Below, in pieces: positions 41,255-52,380 of a DNA stretch of 64,000 bases. Below the pieces are notes generated by a model. That model was not told the origin of the DNA. It did not search any database and was given only the letters and a program-made list of their open reading frames with translations. The stretch covers positions 56,075,237 to 56,139,236 of the forward strand of contig NC_016133.3 in the NCBI RefSeq assembly GCF_000005505.3, written 5' to 3'. How positions within the stretch are numbered: position 1 is the first letter of the stretch; every line of letters begins with the position of its first letter. The stretch is from Brachypodium distachyon. Lineage: Eukaryota; Streptophyta; Magnoliopsida; Poales; Poaceae. A program made the translations under genes and the position numbers.

Positions 41255-44200
41255 ATGTCGGACAGGGGAGGGAAAGGTTACTACACCGCCCCCAGGGGGA
41301 AGGCCCTCGCCTCCAAGACAGGTGCTCTCCCCGTTCCTTCCCCTCTCCTTACCCTTTTTCACTTCCCCGTAATATTTCGGTCGCCGTGAACCAACGCGAC
41401 CCCCACCGAACAATCCGGTGGTGTTGGACTCCCCCGTGGTAGTCGCGCACGATCCGATGTGAATGGCGGGGGATTAGGGTTTATAGAACGCGGAGGGTTT
41501 TGTTGTCGCGGTGCCTTGGCGAGTGGATATCCTTCTTTTTTTTTGGAGAAGGTTTGAATCCAGTGTGGTCATGTGATTTGGTTGTTTATTTGGCTTTTGA
41601 TGGGGGGGTTTTAGTGTGCCATATCAATCGAAATATTTTTGCTGTTCTTAGGCGATTGGATTATCTGTTTGGTACTCCGTACCAAATTATTTTTGACAAC
41701 TTTGCTATTGGCCGTATGACTCTCATGTAAGGCTGCGACATGAGTTTCTTTCGTGTCTCAAGGACAACTGAAAAAGTAGATTGATTGTTATGGCAAGGCA
41801 ATGCATTAAGTTGCTTAGAATTGTGGATAACTAGATGTCTAGATGTTATGGAAGCAGCTCGTTAGATTTTGGGACTGCTTACCTTTAAATAAGTTAATGT
41901 ACAGATCATTGTGTTTTTGTTCAAGTGCATTTGCATGGCTCAATTTGGTTGCTAAAGAATGGTCTTTTCTGTGAACGAGAAGGAATATTTGTGGATATCT
42001 TCCTGTGTGCATTGTTTGAAAGATCCTTTCTTTTTGTAGATTTTGGTGCAGTTCAGCACTTAAGCCTGGCCTACTTGGTCTACATTTCATGCTTGAGCTT
42101 CTTTGTGGCTATCCTTTTTTTATGGTTGAATCTACTCTTCAGAGGAAGATCATTGAAGTGGACTTGCCTGTTAGTGTAGGAAATCCAAACCTCACTATTT
42201 GGGTAAAGGAAGATCCTTGGATCCAATGTGTGAAGTAAAAATAGGAAGTGAAGTCTATACCTGTTGTGAAATATCAGATACCTGATATGCTCATGTTGAT
42301 TAAAGGAAGGTACTTATGTCTGCTGGGAAGTTTTTTTTGCATCTAAGGCTCCTACGGTACAATTTTTGTCATTTAACTGTGTGATCCTGCTATGTGATCA
42401 TTGATGACTGTGTGGCTTCATCCAAACGAATGGCATAGGCTTTGAGAAGTTGAACTTTTACAGTTATGTATAGAGTTTGACTGATTTCTTAATTACTTTA
42501 TACAGGAACACCGAACGGAAGGCAGAACATTTCTGCAAATGCCCCAATTGTTCTTTCTGATTCAGATTCTGATTCCGAAGGTAACAATGTTGCCCAATTT
42601 CATGATCAAACATTTTCTAGGAAACAGTTTAGTCATTGCATTAAATGTAACTAGCTAAATGCTTGTGTGTTGCTGCAGAAGTTATTTTTTTTCTGTAGTG
42701 TGTGAATTGCTTGAACGCTTGTGTCGTCATATTCCACAACTTTGAGCAAAATAAAAAATATTTCAAAATATAAATCGATGGAATCAGCATGCCGAAAGAT
42801 TGCGAAACATATGTCTACAGCATAGAAATGATAATGATTGTGGTAATTTCCTACCAAGTTAACAGGTAATCTTGGGTGAGCGTGAAAAGACCGCCACCAA
42901 CTCACATCTTTATAAGAGTAAAGAAATAAAGACTTCAATTATCTTGTGCACATGTTTTATGACTGGAGGACATTTGGCTGGGCATGCCAAGTCAGATGTG
43001 TTCCTGCTGTTCTGTTCGGAGCCATTTTAGTACGCCGAAAACGTACAACCTTCAGTATTTGCTTTTGTTATAAAAATATCAGTTCTATCCGCTATCACAT
43101 AATGAGCCACATTCCTTGTGTTTCTTTGTTTCCATTAAGTACATGTCATTTCTACCCTAGGACATATTAGTAGGAGAGAGAAAACCTTATAGTTGGAATG
43201 GCAGTTTGTGTTTCGATAGAATCATTTGACTAGAAGAGTCACATAGGGTCACTGCCTACTTCTCTCGGCAACCTTCATAGGATTGATCAATTAATATAGA
43301 AATAATATTGTCGGATAATTATATAGCATGTCTGCAGTCCCACTTTGGTTTTATTTGCATTACAATGAATGTGGACAGAACTTCATTTCCTTTGTAGTTG
43401 AAGTATACTGCAAGTCACTCTTGTATCACAAATTCATGGGTGTGTAACAGATGTAATTATCGAGCCGCCTATATCATGATCATTCTGCAGTATTATTAGG
43501 GAAAATATGGGATCACAGTACAAACACGCATAAGTTCTCAAAATTGCTGGATAATTAAATAAAACTCAATGAGTGAATAACTGAATATGAATAATATGAT
43601 GCCAACCTACACGAACCTCACATATCACCGCCTCTTCTTAGGTTTTCGCGAAGAACCGACTCCCACACATTCCAAGTCAAATGGGAAGGCTTCATCTGAT
43701 AGCCTAAAAACTGGTGGGAAGGCTTCATCTGATAGCCTAAAAACTGGTGGAAAGGCCTCATCTTTTTCTAATGGTATGGATACACAGTTTTTGCCCTTCT
43801 GCTGCACATTTTTCCATTCAAGAGTTGCCGAAATATTGAAATTTGTAATTACACAATAAGTTGCCTTTCTATGGTATTATATTTCTTGCATTCGTGTATT
43901 ATGTTTTCATAGGAGAAGCTGGCAAAGGAGGGAAGACATTTAGTGCCGGTAAAGGTGGGAAGGGCTCTGCATCCACTGCAATGCCTGCAAAGTCTGATGC
44001 AGAACTAAAGCTTGAGCTTGGTCAGTTTCCGTCAGTGAAATATCCTCTGTTTTTCTGGCAGCTTATTTTTATCCTAGTAAAACTTAGTAGTCAAAGTTTT
44101 GTTTAGTAGGCTCTTTGTTCGAGAAATTCTGTAGAATGAAATCTTATGTTTTACATCATTTTTAATGGCGCACATCCAACTTTCTGATGACCCTTCTGTC

Positions 44201-45177
44201 TAAACAAAAATGTGCAGGCTAAACCTGCAACCTTCTCTATCTATTAATTAAAGGTGTCCTGATGATATTTTCTTTATTATAATTGGTTGCAGATATGCCT
44301 TCAAATTCTAGAATATTAATGAATTGTGAAGCAACTGAACTATTGCAACAAATTCACGAACATATGGCAATCTTATCAGAGGATCCGAAGATAAAAATTC
44401 CTGAGTAAGATCATTTGTTGTTTTAAGTTTGGTCTGTCCCGCCAATCACTGTTATGTGGTGTTCCGGTTTGTTGGCTGAGTAGACTATTCGTTTACTCTG
44501 TCTTGTTGTATCTGCAGGTCATTCGACAGGACTTTCCAATTTGCAAAAGAAGGAAATCATTTCACCAGTGCAAAGTCTGTGAAAGAAGTGCTGGAGTATC
44601 CTTAGTTTTGATTAATAACTATTAGAACTTGCAAGTTATTATACAGTTAAAAAATTTCGTCAAGCAATCGCTCAGCAGTTTTCTTCCTTGACTAGTAGCT
44701 GCAGTCCTCTTAAAAAAAGTGGTGTTACTGATGGCGAGGTTTGTAACTTCTTTTCCTCTCACGTCCTTGTGTCTCACTTCCCTCGTCTCAACATGCAGTG
44801 GTTTGTTGTACTTGTAACAGATATGCATGATAGCGAACATTGGACCTGAGACCATCGAAGAGGTTTATGCTCTAGTACCATCCCTCAAGGTCACTGTCTT
44901 CTGTTGGCATGTCAAATACAGTACTGTTATTTCTAAGTTGACCTATTTGCACATAATTTCTGAAACTACAGATACCCTTTGGATCCTTGACTAGAAATAA
45001 GTTTTTCTCAATCGACTTAGAAATAGGCACTCCCTTCCAAATATATGGGATTTTTTAAATGACCAGGAGCTAAGTCATGCAAATCCAAATTTATTTACAC
45101 AGGCGACTAGGTCGCTCAATGAAGACCTGATTACGGAGGCTCTTACTGCCCTCGCTAACATAAAAGCCCCCAAGTGA
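41255..45177 (+). CDS. NRPD4/NRPE4: RPB4-like subunit of RNA polymerases IV and V, 249 aa
   Basis: Nine exons: 41255-41321, 42506-42580, 43642-43773, 43913-44020, 44293-44404, 44518-44595, 44705-44738, 44821-44889 and 45103-45177. They give 249 residues. The C-terminal half (about 136-249) is the RPB4 fold: NCEATELLQQI, LSEDPKIKIPESFDR, SVKEVLDPLKKSGVTDGE, MIANIGPETIEEV and LITEALTALANIK. This matches plant NRPD4/NRPE4 better than the Pol II NRPB4. The N-terminus (MSDRGGKGYY) also fits. The first 125 residues are a Gly/Lys/Ser-rich disordered leader with an 11-residue tandem repeat (exon 3). Family role: the RPB4/RPB7 stalk of Pol IV and Pol V, which make siRNA precursors and scaffold RNAs for RNA-directed DNA methylation in the nucleus. 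Exon 7 is only 34 bases. The gene ends tail to tail with the GT34 gene. Confidence 0.88.
43683..43763 (+). repeat. 33-bp in-frame coding repeat in NRPD4/NRPE4
   Basis: Two identical units (43683-43715 and 43716-43748) code GKASSDSLKTG; a third partial unit follows to 43763. The repeat lies in the disordered leader and keeps the frame. Confidence 0.95.
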
Positions 45178-45861
45178 ACAGGTAAGCCCTTGGTATATTT
45201 CTGAATCACACATCAATCTTGATTGCCCACCTTTTTTATTGATCTAAAATGACAAATCTCAAACATATATGCAGCTGATCAAGCGACATGGAATCCTCGA
45301 CGCAGTCTCTATGGTGTTTGGGTGTTCATCAAAATCAGATCATGTGTATGTGGAAACCGTGCTGTGGCCATGTGCACGCTCTTGGTCTGACTGGTAGAAC
45401 TTTGATTTTTGAAAGCTAGCTTATCTAACTGCAGATTTAGCTAGAATGGTTGGAATGCTGTACTCTGAATATCGAAGTGGCACTCATGGTGCAGCTGGCC
45501 TAAACAATGAAAGCTGTTGCGGCCTGTTTGTTTCTGCGTCTGTCTGTATTTTTCTGTTTACTTCTTTCTGCGTTCGGTCTCTTTTGAGTTGTGGTTTCCA
45601 GACCTAGTTTTGGGTAGACCATTTTACAAACAACATTTTGAAGTGCAATTTCCAGACAATTTGAAACTATTTTTTTTCGGTAGACAGCTCTAGTTGGTTA
45701 CATTAATTGGTAAATAAGTGATTTTAGTTATAATTGTGTTCGTTCAAAAGGAGAGGGGTAATATAGGGGCATCGAATGTAACGAAACGAGCACCATGTCT
45801 GAAAGCATGGACAAGCTATGCAAAACCCCTCATCAGGTTTGTCGATGGCTCGTCGCCTTTA
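45178..45861. other. Convergent 3' ends of NRPD4/NRPE4 and GT34
   Basis: This is 3' UTR territory of two tail-to-tail genes. No gene or repeat was recognised. Confidence 0.5.
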
Positions 45862-47115
45862 TCACTGCTTCGCGGGGTAACCGAACGGCAGCGGTGTCAC
45901 GTCGTCGCTGAGCGGGCCGGCGTGCCGGAACCCGTACGCCCTGAGCACCTGGTCGTCGGCGAAGTTGAGCGCGCGCCGCATGCCCTCGTCGCAGCTCTCC
46001 CCGGAGTAGTCCTCGTTCCGGTGCCCGCTGCACGGCTGGCACCCCGTGAAGTGCGTCACGAAGGGCCGCCTCCAGCCCTCGACCCGTGAAGCTGCAGCCC
46101 GGTCTCCGCGGCCACGGCGTGCCTCCCTCTCGGCGCGCCGCTTCCTCATCTCCGGCGCCGCCTGCCGCTCCATCGCCTCGCACCTCTTCGAGATGTTGCC
46201 GAGCCGCGGCACGATCTCCAGCCAGTAGCCCTCGAAGTAGTACTCGTGCTCCAGGAACACCTTCTGCCGCCACGGGCTGCCGTCCTGCTGCAGCAAGTAC
46301 ACGAGCGCCGACTGGTCGTCCGACTCGTTGAACGCCTTGTCCTTGAACGTCTTCGTGAGCAGCGCGCCCCAGCGTTGGTAGTCCGGGGAGTCCGGGCCCA
46401 TGGCGGCCCAGGCGTCCATGAGGTCCAGCGACCACTGGCAGTTGCGCAGGAGGAAGACGCCAGCGTTGAGGCTGGTCCAGGACGGCCCGGCGGCACCGGA
46501 GTCGTAGACGAGGCGCGGCCAGCCGTGGACGACGAGGTTGTGGCGCCGGTAGCGGCGCAGCGGGAGGCGGAAGTCCATGTCGGTGAGCACGGCGTCGGAG
46601 TCGACCCACCAGACCCACTCCGCCTCCGGGTGGGCCACCATGGCGGCCCGGACCAAGGGGAGCTTGGCCCAGTACCGGCCCATGGAAGGCCGGAGCAGCG
46701 CCGTGTTGTAGAGCAGCTCCACGCCGTTGAGGCGGCAGTAGTCCAGCTTGTTCTTGAGCAGCCGCGTGAGGAAGTGGTCTCCCCGCGGGGCCCCGCACGG
46801 CGCCGGCTGCGACCCGGACACCATCAGGACGCGCTCGCCTTCGCCGCGAGCGGCATGCTGATGCAGTAGCTCCGGGTGCGCGCGGATCCACGCGGCGCGC
46901 TTGGCGTCCCACCCGGTGATGGGGCGGTCCATGGTGTACGATACCTCCGGGTCGTCGTAGAACGTGCGAACGCCGAAGGACGATGCCGATTCGAGCTGGA
47001 TTGAGGCCCAGTAAGCGTCGGGCAGGGAGAAGAAGGAGGAGGCCGTGAGCAGCAGCACCGTGGCCACCGCGGCGCCGGCGGAGAAGAGGAGCGCGTCGCC
47101 GAGAGCACGCGCCAT
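45862..47115 (-). CDS. GT34 family galactosyl/xylosyltransferase, 417 aa
   Basis: A single GC-rich exon. A short cytosolic tail (MARALGDALL) is followed by one membrane helix (about 8-30) and a lumenal catalytic domain: a type II Golgi enzyme. GT34 signatures are VLMVSGSQPAPC, GDHFLTRLLKNKLDYCRLNG, the metal-binding DSD (172-174) in WWVDSDAV, HGWPRLVYD, LNAGVFLLRNCQWSLDLMD, DDQSALVYLL and VTHFTGCQPC. The family includes xyloglucan xylosyltransferases and galactomannan galactosyltransferases. The short stem and wording near the motifs put this in the galactomannan-galactosyltransferase/GT6-7 side rather than XXT1-5, but the acceptor is not certain. A basic, Arg-rich insert (residues about 341-367) breaks the region before VTHF. 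An in-frame ATG at 47229 would add 38 residues without membrane character; I prefer 47115 because the conserved start fits. Confidence 0.9.
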   Translation of the reverse strand: MARALGDALLFSAGAAVATVLLLTASSFFSLPDAYWASIQLESASSFGVRTFYDDPEVSYTMDRPITGWDAKRAAWIRAHPELLHQHAARGEGERVLMVSGSQPAPCGAPRGDHFLTRLLKNKLDYCRLNGVELLYNTALLRPSMGRYWAKLPLVRAAMVAHPEAEWVWWVDSDAVLTDMDFRLPLRRYRRHNLVVHGWPRLVYDSGAAGPSWTSLNAGVFLLRNCQWSLDLMDAWAAMGPDSPDYQRWGALLTKTFKDKAFNESDDQSALVYLLQQDGSPWRQKVFLEHEYYFEGYWLEIVPRLGNISKRCEAMERQAAPEMRKRRAEREARRGRGDRAAASRVEGWRRPFVTHFTGCQPCSGHRNEDYSGESCDEGMRRALNFADDQVLRAYGFRHAGPLSDDVTPLPFGYPAKQ

Positions 47116-48506
47116 GCCTGCAGCCTGTGCCGGCAATGGATGTCGTTGGCTTCGATTCTTGGCTGCTGTCTCGGGGGTGCGGTGCGTCTGTGTGCGAGAG
47201 CCAAGAGTGCAGGGCGTGGCCGTGGGCATGCATGCCAAATACTACTGCCGTGCTGGCCATGGCATCGTGAGAGAGCGTGTAAAGCCGCGCCGTTCTGGCG
47301 TACGCGCGGGTCGTTGCGTGCGGGGGCGCCTAGCGGGTGGCATCACTTCAGCACCGCCATGGCGGGTGCGTCCAAACTACAAACGGGAGCTGATGCATAT
47401 ACGCCGACGACCGTGCCTGCGCTGCAGCCGAGATGTATGTGTATATGGTGGACGGCAGCTAAGCTAGCCACCCGGGCTAGCGGTATAGTTCTGGCTAGCT
47501 AGAAGCCTAGAACACACCGTGCAGAAAAGCTTTTACACCTTTTGTTTTGGAAATGTTACGAGTACTTCTTTTACATGTACTCCAGAACGGAAATAAATGG
47601 TACACTCTTTAGATCGAGAATGGAAATGATACATTTCGGTTTGTTGCTATCCTGGAGAAAAGAAGTTTCGTAGTCCTTGCTGTTGTCAGCCCTTTTTTTT
47701 CTCTTTTTGTCTGAGAAACATAAACTGGAAAAGAGAACTGAAATACGAAAGCAAAACTTCCGTGGTTGCATACAGAGAAGCACCATGGTCGACGAAACAG
47801 AGATGGAACGGAAAAGAGGGAGTAACTTGGAGATGGAGTGTAAATTGTGTCAGATGACAAGTGTTGTGCTGCATCAGAAATACAAACAGTGCGACACGTG
47901 AGTTGGACAATGGCGGAGCCTCTATCCCCCCCTGCCGCTGCCTGCTGCCGCGCCGAACCGCATGGCGCATGCCCAGAGTCGAGTCCAGGCCGAGCAGCTT
48001 GCAGGGTGCACCAGGCTCCAGGCATGCCATGTATCGCTGCCAAAAGCCCAGATGCCCGGTACTTCAGCATCGGGGCCATGAGCCCATGACGACCGGCTAC
48101 CCTCTTTCTTTTCTTTTTTTACCACTGACGGCCGGCTATCCTATCTATTCCTATACGAGAGTGAACAGAGTTTTTTTTTTTAGAGAGATCCACCCTTCGC
48201 TCTCGGGTTTTTTGAGAGCTTTAGGCAAGATAAGGGATGAAAAATATACCTTTTTTCAAATACCATATGTTGAAAATAACATGCAAATCAAGTCCAAACT
48301 CAATACGTTTGGACAAAAAAATAAGAGATAAATATACAAGTGGATTGTGTCCCTAGAAAAAAAAAGCAAAGCATCATAGACCTGTCTTATTTTCTTTTCT
48401 AAAAAGGCCAATGATTGATTATAAAAAAGTATAAACTTGTCTAAACAAGCATCATATAGAAGCTTTTCTTCGCAGAAATAAAGGTAGACTTAGCAAAGTA
48501 TAGCTA

Positions 48507-48595
48507 ATCCCACAGGAGCAGAGGGGCTTGACGCAAACGACGACTATCTGTCCGTTTGTGGAAAATCCCACAGGAGCAGAGGGGCTTGACGCAAC
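48507..48595. repeat. 30-bp direct repeat
   Basis: The same 30 bases (atcccacaggagcagagggg then cttgacgcaa) occur at 48507-48536 and 48566-48595. Confidence 0.9.
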
Positions 48596-48689
48596 TAAGT
48601 TCAATTCGAGCTTCTGTCGGCCACCGCCACTAAACTGATTCACAAACATCTGTTCGTTGCTCTCTTCCTAATTTTTTGTGGAACTAAAA

Positions 48690-48880
48690 CCACGACATGA
48701 ATTTAGGAACGGAGGGAGTAGATAAGATATGACATTCTGATATCCTACATCTCTATCCAATATCCATGCTTTTGTGTTGTTCTTCACTGAAAAATACTTC
48801 CTCGGTCCCATATCAAGTGACTCAAATTTGTTCAAATATGAATGTATCTATGTCTAACAAGCGTCTAGTTACGTGTAACT
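48690..48880. mobile_element. Two truncated Stowaway-like ends
   Basis: ggaacggagggagta at about 48706-48720 is a Stowaway right end. acttcctcggtcccatat at about 48798, followed by caaatttgttcaaatatgaa, is a left end of another. Neither has its partner end within 300 bases. Confidence 0.55.
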
Positions 48881-49294
48881 AGCAAAAGACTCGTGCGTTG
48901 CTACAGAACAACAGAAAATTGTATCAGAACGTCAAATTAATTGCCTCAGGCTCATCCCATCGCCGTCCAAGTCCCGTGTGGAGCCACCGGCGCGCACGAG
49001 CCGGTGGAGGCGGTGGTCAGGGCCCGCGACGGATCCGCGGGTCCGCAGCCGTCTTCCTTACATGGACGACGCCGACGCGCACGAGCTGGTGGAGGCGACC
49101 AAGAGTGGCGGCGGGCGCCGGCGAAATCCCAAGGGATAGTAATTACTGTGCCCGCGCGTTGCTACGGGTCAATAAAATCACAAACTATCTGTGTAGGTAA
49201 TTCATGGCGCTGTCGAGGTCGGCATGCGGGTGTGGTGGCGTAGGTTGTAAGATGGAGTAGAAAAAATCGTGAAAAAAACTGGAGGAAAAGAAAA

Positions 49295-49375
49295 TAACAG
49301 GCAATGGCATATTGGTTGTAATTTTAACTGGGGAAAAAAAATAACGAGCAGTGACATATTGGTTGTAATTTTAAC
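49295..49375. repeat. Tandem repeat, two copies of about 45 bp
   Basis: Two copies share aaataac, then g-c-a-a-t or g-c-a-g-t, then gcatattggttgtaatttta or gacatattggttgtaattt, followed by taac. Confidence 0.75.
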
Positions 49376-52300
49376 GAAGTTAACTTACAGCGACCGCGAC
49401 CGTACCATCACCACCAACTTCAATTTAATAGATAATAATAGAAATAATAGATAGAAAAATACTTAAATACGGTGAATATACGCGCGGAGCGCTCGGACCG
49501 CGCCCTGCCCATCCGGCCACCGCCAGTACTGTTCGTGCATTTTGTGGCACGACACGTGGCCGGAGGCAGAACTAATTTCAGAGACACGAGAGGACCGTCC
49601 AAAGTTTCCTGTTAACCCATCCAACGTCTTAATCTGGAACTTCAAAATCAGGTCGAACAAATAGCTACAATATCAATTTCAACTTTTGGAGACATGATAG
49701 TGCTATATTCCCCCCGATTCCTGCGCAATGCGTGGCGCACCTGCCGCCGGGCGCCCAACGTGCGCCGGGTCGGGCGGACGTGCCAGTGGGAGACCTGGAG
49801 GAGCGGTGCGTAGTATCCATAGCCTATCACCTTGGCTACGCACAGTACTACAAGTGGGGTGTCCTTTTCCAATGTCCACCTTTTTTTACATGAGGCTTGC
49901 ATACTTGGTCACTTTTCAGTACGCAACTGAACTAACCATTCATCGAATGTTTTCTCATTGCCTAGCTGTTTTTTTGTACGTCCACTTTGGATAACGAGGT
50001 GTATTACTTAATTATCCACTAACGTATTGCATGGCATGAGCAAGTCGGCAGATCACTTCACTCTCTCTCTCTTTTTTTGAGACGAACAGACTTCACTATC
50101 TCTTTTTTTTTTGAGGAAAAAGACTTCACTATCTTGGTCGCAGGAGACTGCCTCACTTGCACAAATGGAACGGAGTATTTGTTCATTTCACTGGTGAAAC
50201 CTTGCGGTTCCTATCCCGAAGAGACAACTGCTAGCAAGCAGCCAAAGCACTTGGCTTTCTTTAATTTCCCTAATCGCGTCAACGTGTAATTAATAAACGA
50301 ATAAGTCTCATCAGCCTAGATCATCTTCAGGGTCCCTGAAAGTGTTGCTCGCTACTGCAGCGCTAGCTTCATCAGCATTGCTCTAGCTAGATCAGGTTAC
50401 CACTGTCTATAACTAAACTCTCGAGCGCAACTGCGCAAAAAACAAACAATAGTTGGTGGGCGGGTAAGTGGAGTGTCACTGTGTGAAGAAGATAAGCCAA
50501 CCAATAATTGCAGACTTGCTGAATTTGGACGGTGGACGCTAGCTAGCTTGACTTTATAGGCTAGCCGGAGGTTCTATACATCTATAAGTTCGTCACGTCA
50601 TCCGGCATGGGTCGTCGTCTTTTACAACTCATCCACAATGTGATATGCCAATACCAATAGCTCCGAAGGCTCGAAACAAAATATCAGTGGCTCCGAGGAG
50701 CCTGAACATATAATTCACATCATCGATCAGCGCTAGTTAGAAAGTGGCTTCTGATAGGTAAGCGAGCATTTCTGGATGATCAAGAAAATCTCTCTTTCGT
50801 GCGCGTGAAGAGTACTTCTTCTTTCGACCGGGCAAGAGTTACTTTTATCTTTCCTGCGGTATTTGAAGCAAATCTTCTCGTATGCAACCGAAACTTCCTG
50901 GTACTCCATTACCTTTCCCTCGATAAAATCAACTTCGATTAAACTTGAAGCCTTTGCTGCCTTGGAGGCCGCACGTCACGTGCATGCTCTCATGTGCGTC
51001 CGTACCGTTTCCTCCTCGGCCCACGCTGCCCCTGCCTGCGCTACGCCCTTCCGCTGGGGCACTGCTAGTCCGGACTTCCGAGCCGTGTATACTGCTAAAC
51101 GCAGCCTACATCTGCACCGTCGGATCCGATCTCAGAATATTAAAGTACCACCGCATTGACCTCTCGAAGCAAATCTCCGCGAGAAATGTTTTCCTTTTAT
51201 CCCATCTTATCCCATCTTAGAAAAAAAATACTAGTTCTGATAGGATGCATACTTGGAAAGTAGACAGGGTTTGTGTTCAGGACCTCGAGAAAGCCTAATA
51301 TTGCAGAACTTGAGGTGCCATGTCCCTTGATAAAAGTTTTTTTTTCAAGAATGCGATCCAGTGGGCGCATCGTCGATTAAAAAAGAAGACGGCCAGAAAA
51401 CCAGTTACAACACCACGACGCCAAAAAGGTTGCACGATACAAACGCAACTTCACGCAGATTACAACACACCATACAACAACCGATGTCGACAAGGACTCA
51501 TCTTGTATCGTCTCCCGACAAGAATGGCGAGGGGGCGGTACACCGAGCTTCAAAGCCGCATCACAACCGAGGAGGGAAACTTCCCGAGACCAATTCCAAC
51601 TCCGGGAAGGCACAAGCCAACGCATCGCCCGCCCATAAGTGCCTACGAGTCGGCGAGAGAACGGCGGGACCAAACCTGACCAAAGGAGGCGTCGACCCAG
51701 AAGAAATTTCGACGACGGCGCACATAGTGCCCCGGAAGCCCAAGCTCCGAGCGGTGGCCGACCGACTCCAACTATCGCACTAAGGACTTCACGATCCACC
51801 TAGACGGTTGCGCAGTGATGCTTGCAATTCTCTAGTAGCATCTCTCATCATAGATTGACAAGGTTTAGACCCCTAACTTTGAACTGTTATTTTTCTAGGG
51901 AGCACTTCGTGTTGGTCACTGTGGTACGTACGCATGCATCTCTCGGATTGAGCGATGTTGCCAAGCACGTATAGTTTAATGTACAACCGCCGTTGTGTTT
52001 GACCGTCAATTTCGGCATAGTCCAGGCTCACTTCTATCTCCATCATTGTGCTGTTGCGCTTTGTGGTTGTCTTCTAGCTTAGACCGACGACTTTCCGACT
52101 TCTACACCAAAAACACTTTCCTGGTTCGAAGGTCCAGAGACAACATCGATTGAGCTAATGGTGCGTCACCAGCAGCAAGTGCAGAGGAAGACGATCGTAT
52201 TTCCCAAAAGACTTGTGTGTACTACTACATAATAAAGCGAAACTGCGAGGGTGTAGAAGCGAAAAAACAAAATAAGAAAACACCGCCTGCACCTCGACCT

Positions 52301-52380
52301 CCAGCTTCTGCATCCTTGCATTTTTTCCAACTCATTCTCCTCTTCCCCACTTCTCCAGATCTACTCCACTGCCGCCTCCC

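Larger units (their letters stand above)
47116..52380. other. Repeat-rich intergenic gap of 5.3 kb
   Basis: No gene is supported. It has GT34 upstream DNA (47.1-47.5 kb), truncated Stowaway ends at about 48690-48720 (ggaacggagggagta) and 48797-48880, direct repeats at 48.5 and 49.3 kb, and a duplicated T-rich stretch with gacttcactatct near 50090 and 50130. A GC-rich gene-like scrap lies at 48950-49140. A 140-codon open frame at 51361-51783 is mirrored on the other strand and has no family. The VCS leader should start near 52250. Confidence 0.45.

Noticed and set aside
45833..47260. 475-codon minus-strand frame over the GT34 gene
   Set aside because: It is the shadow of a GC-rich gene in another frame; only the GT34 frame shows conserved motifs.
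51361..51783. 140-codon frames on both strands
   Set aside because: Equal open length on both strands and no family. There is no support for a gene.
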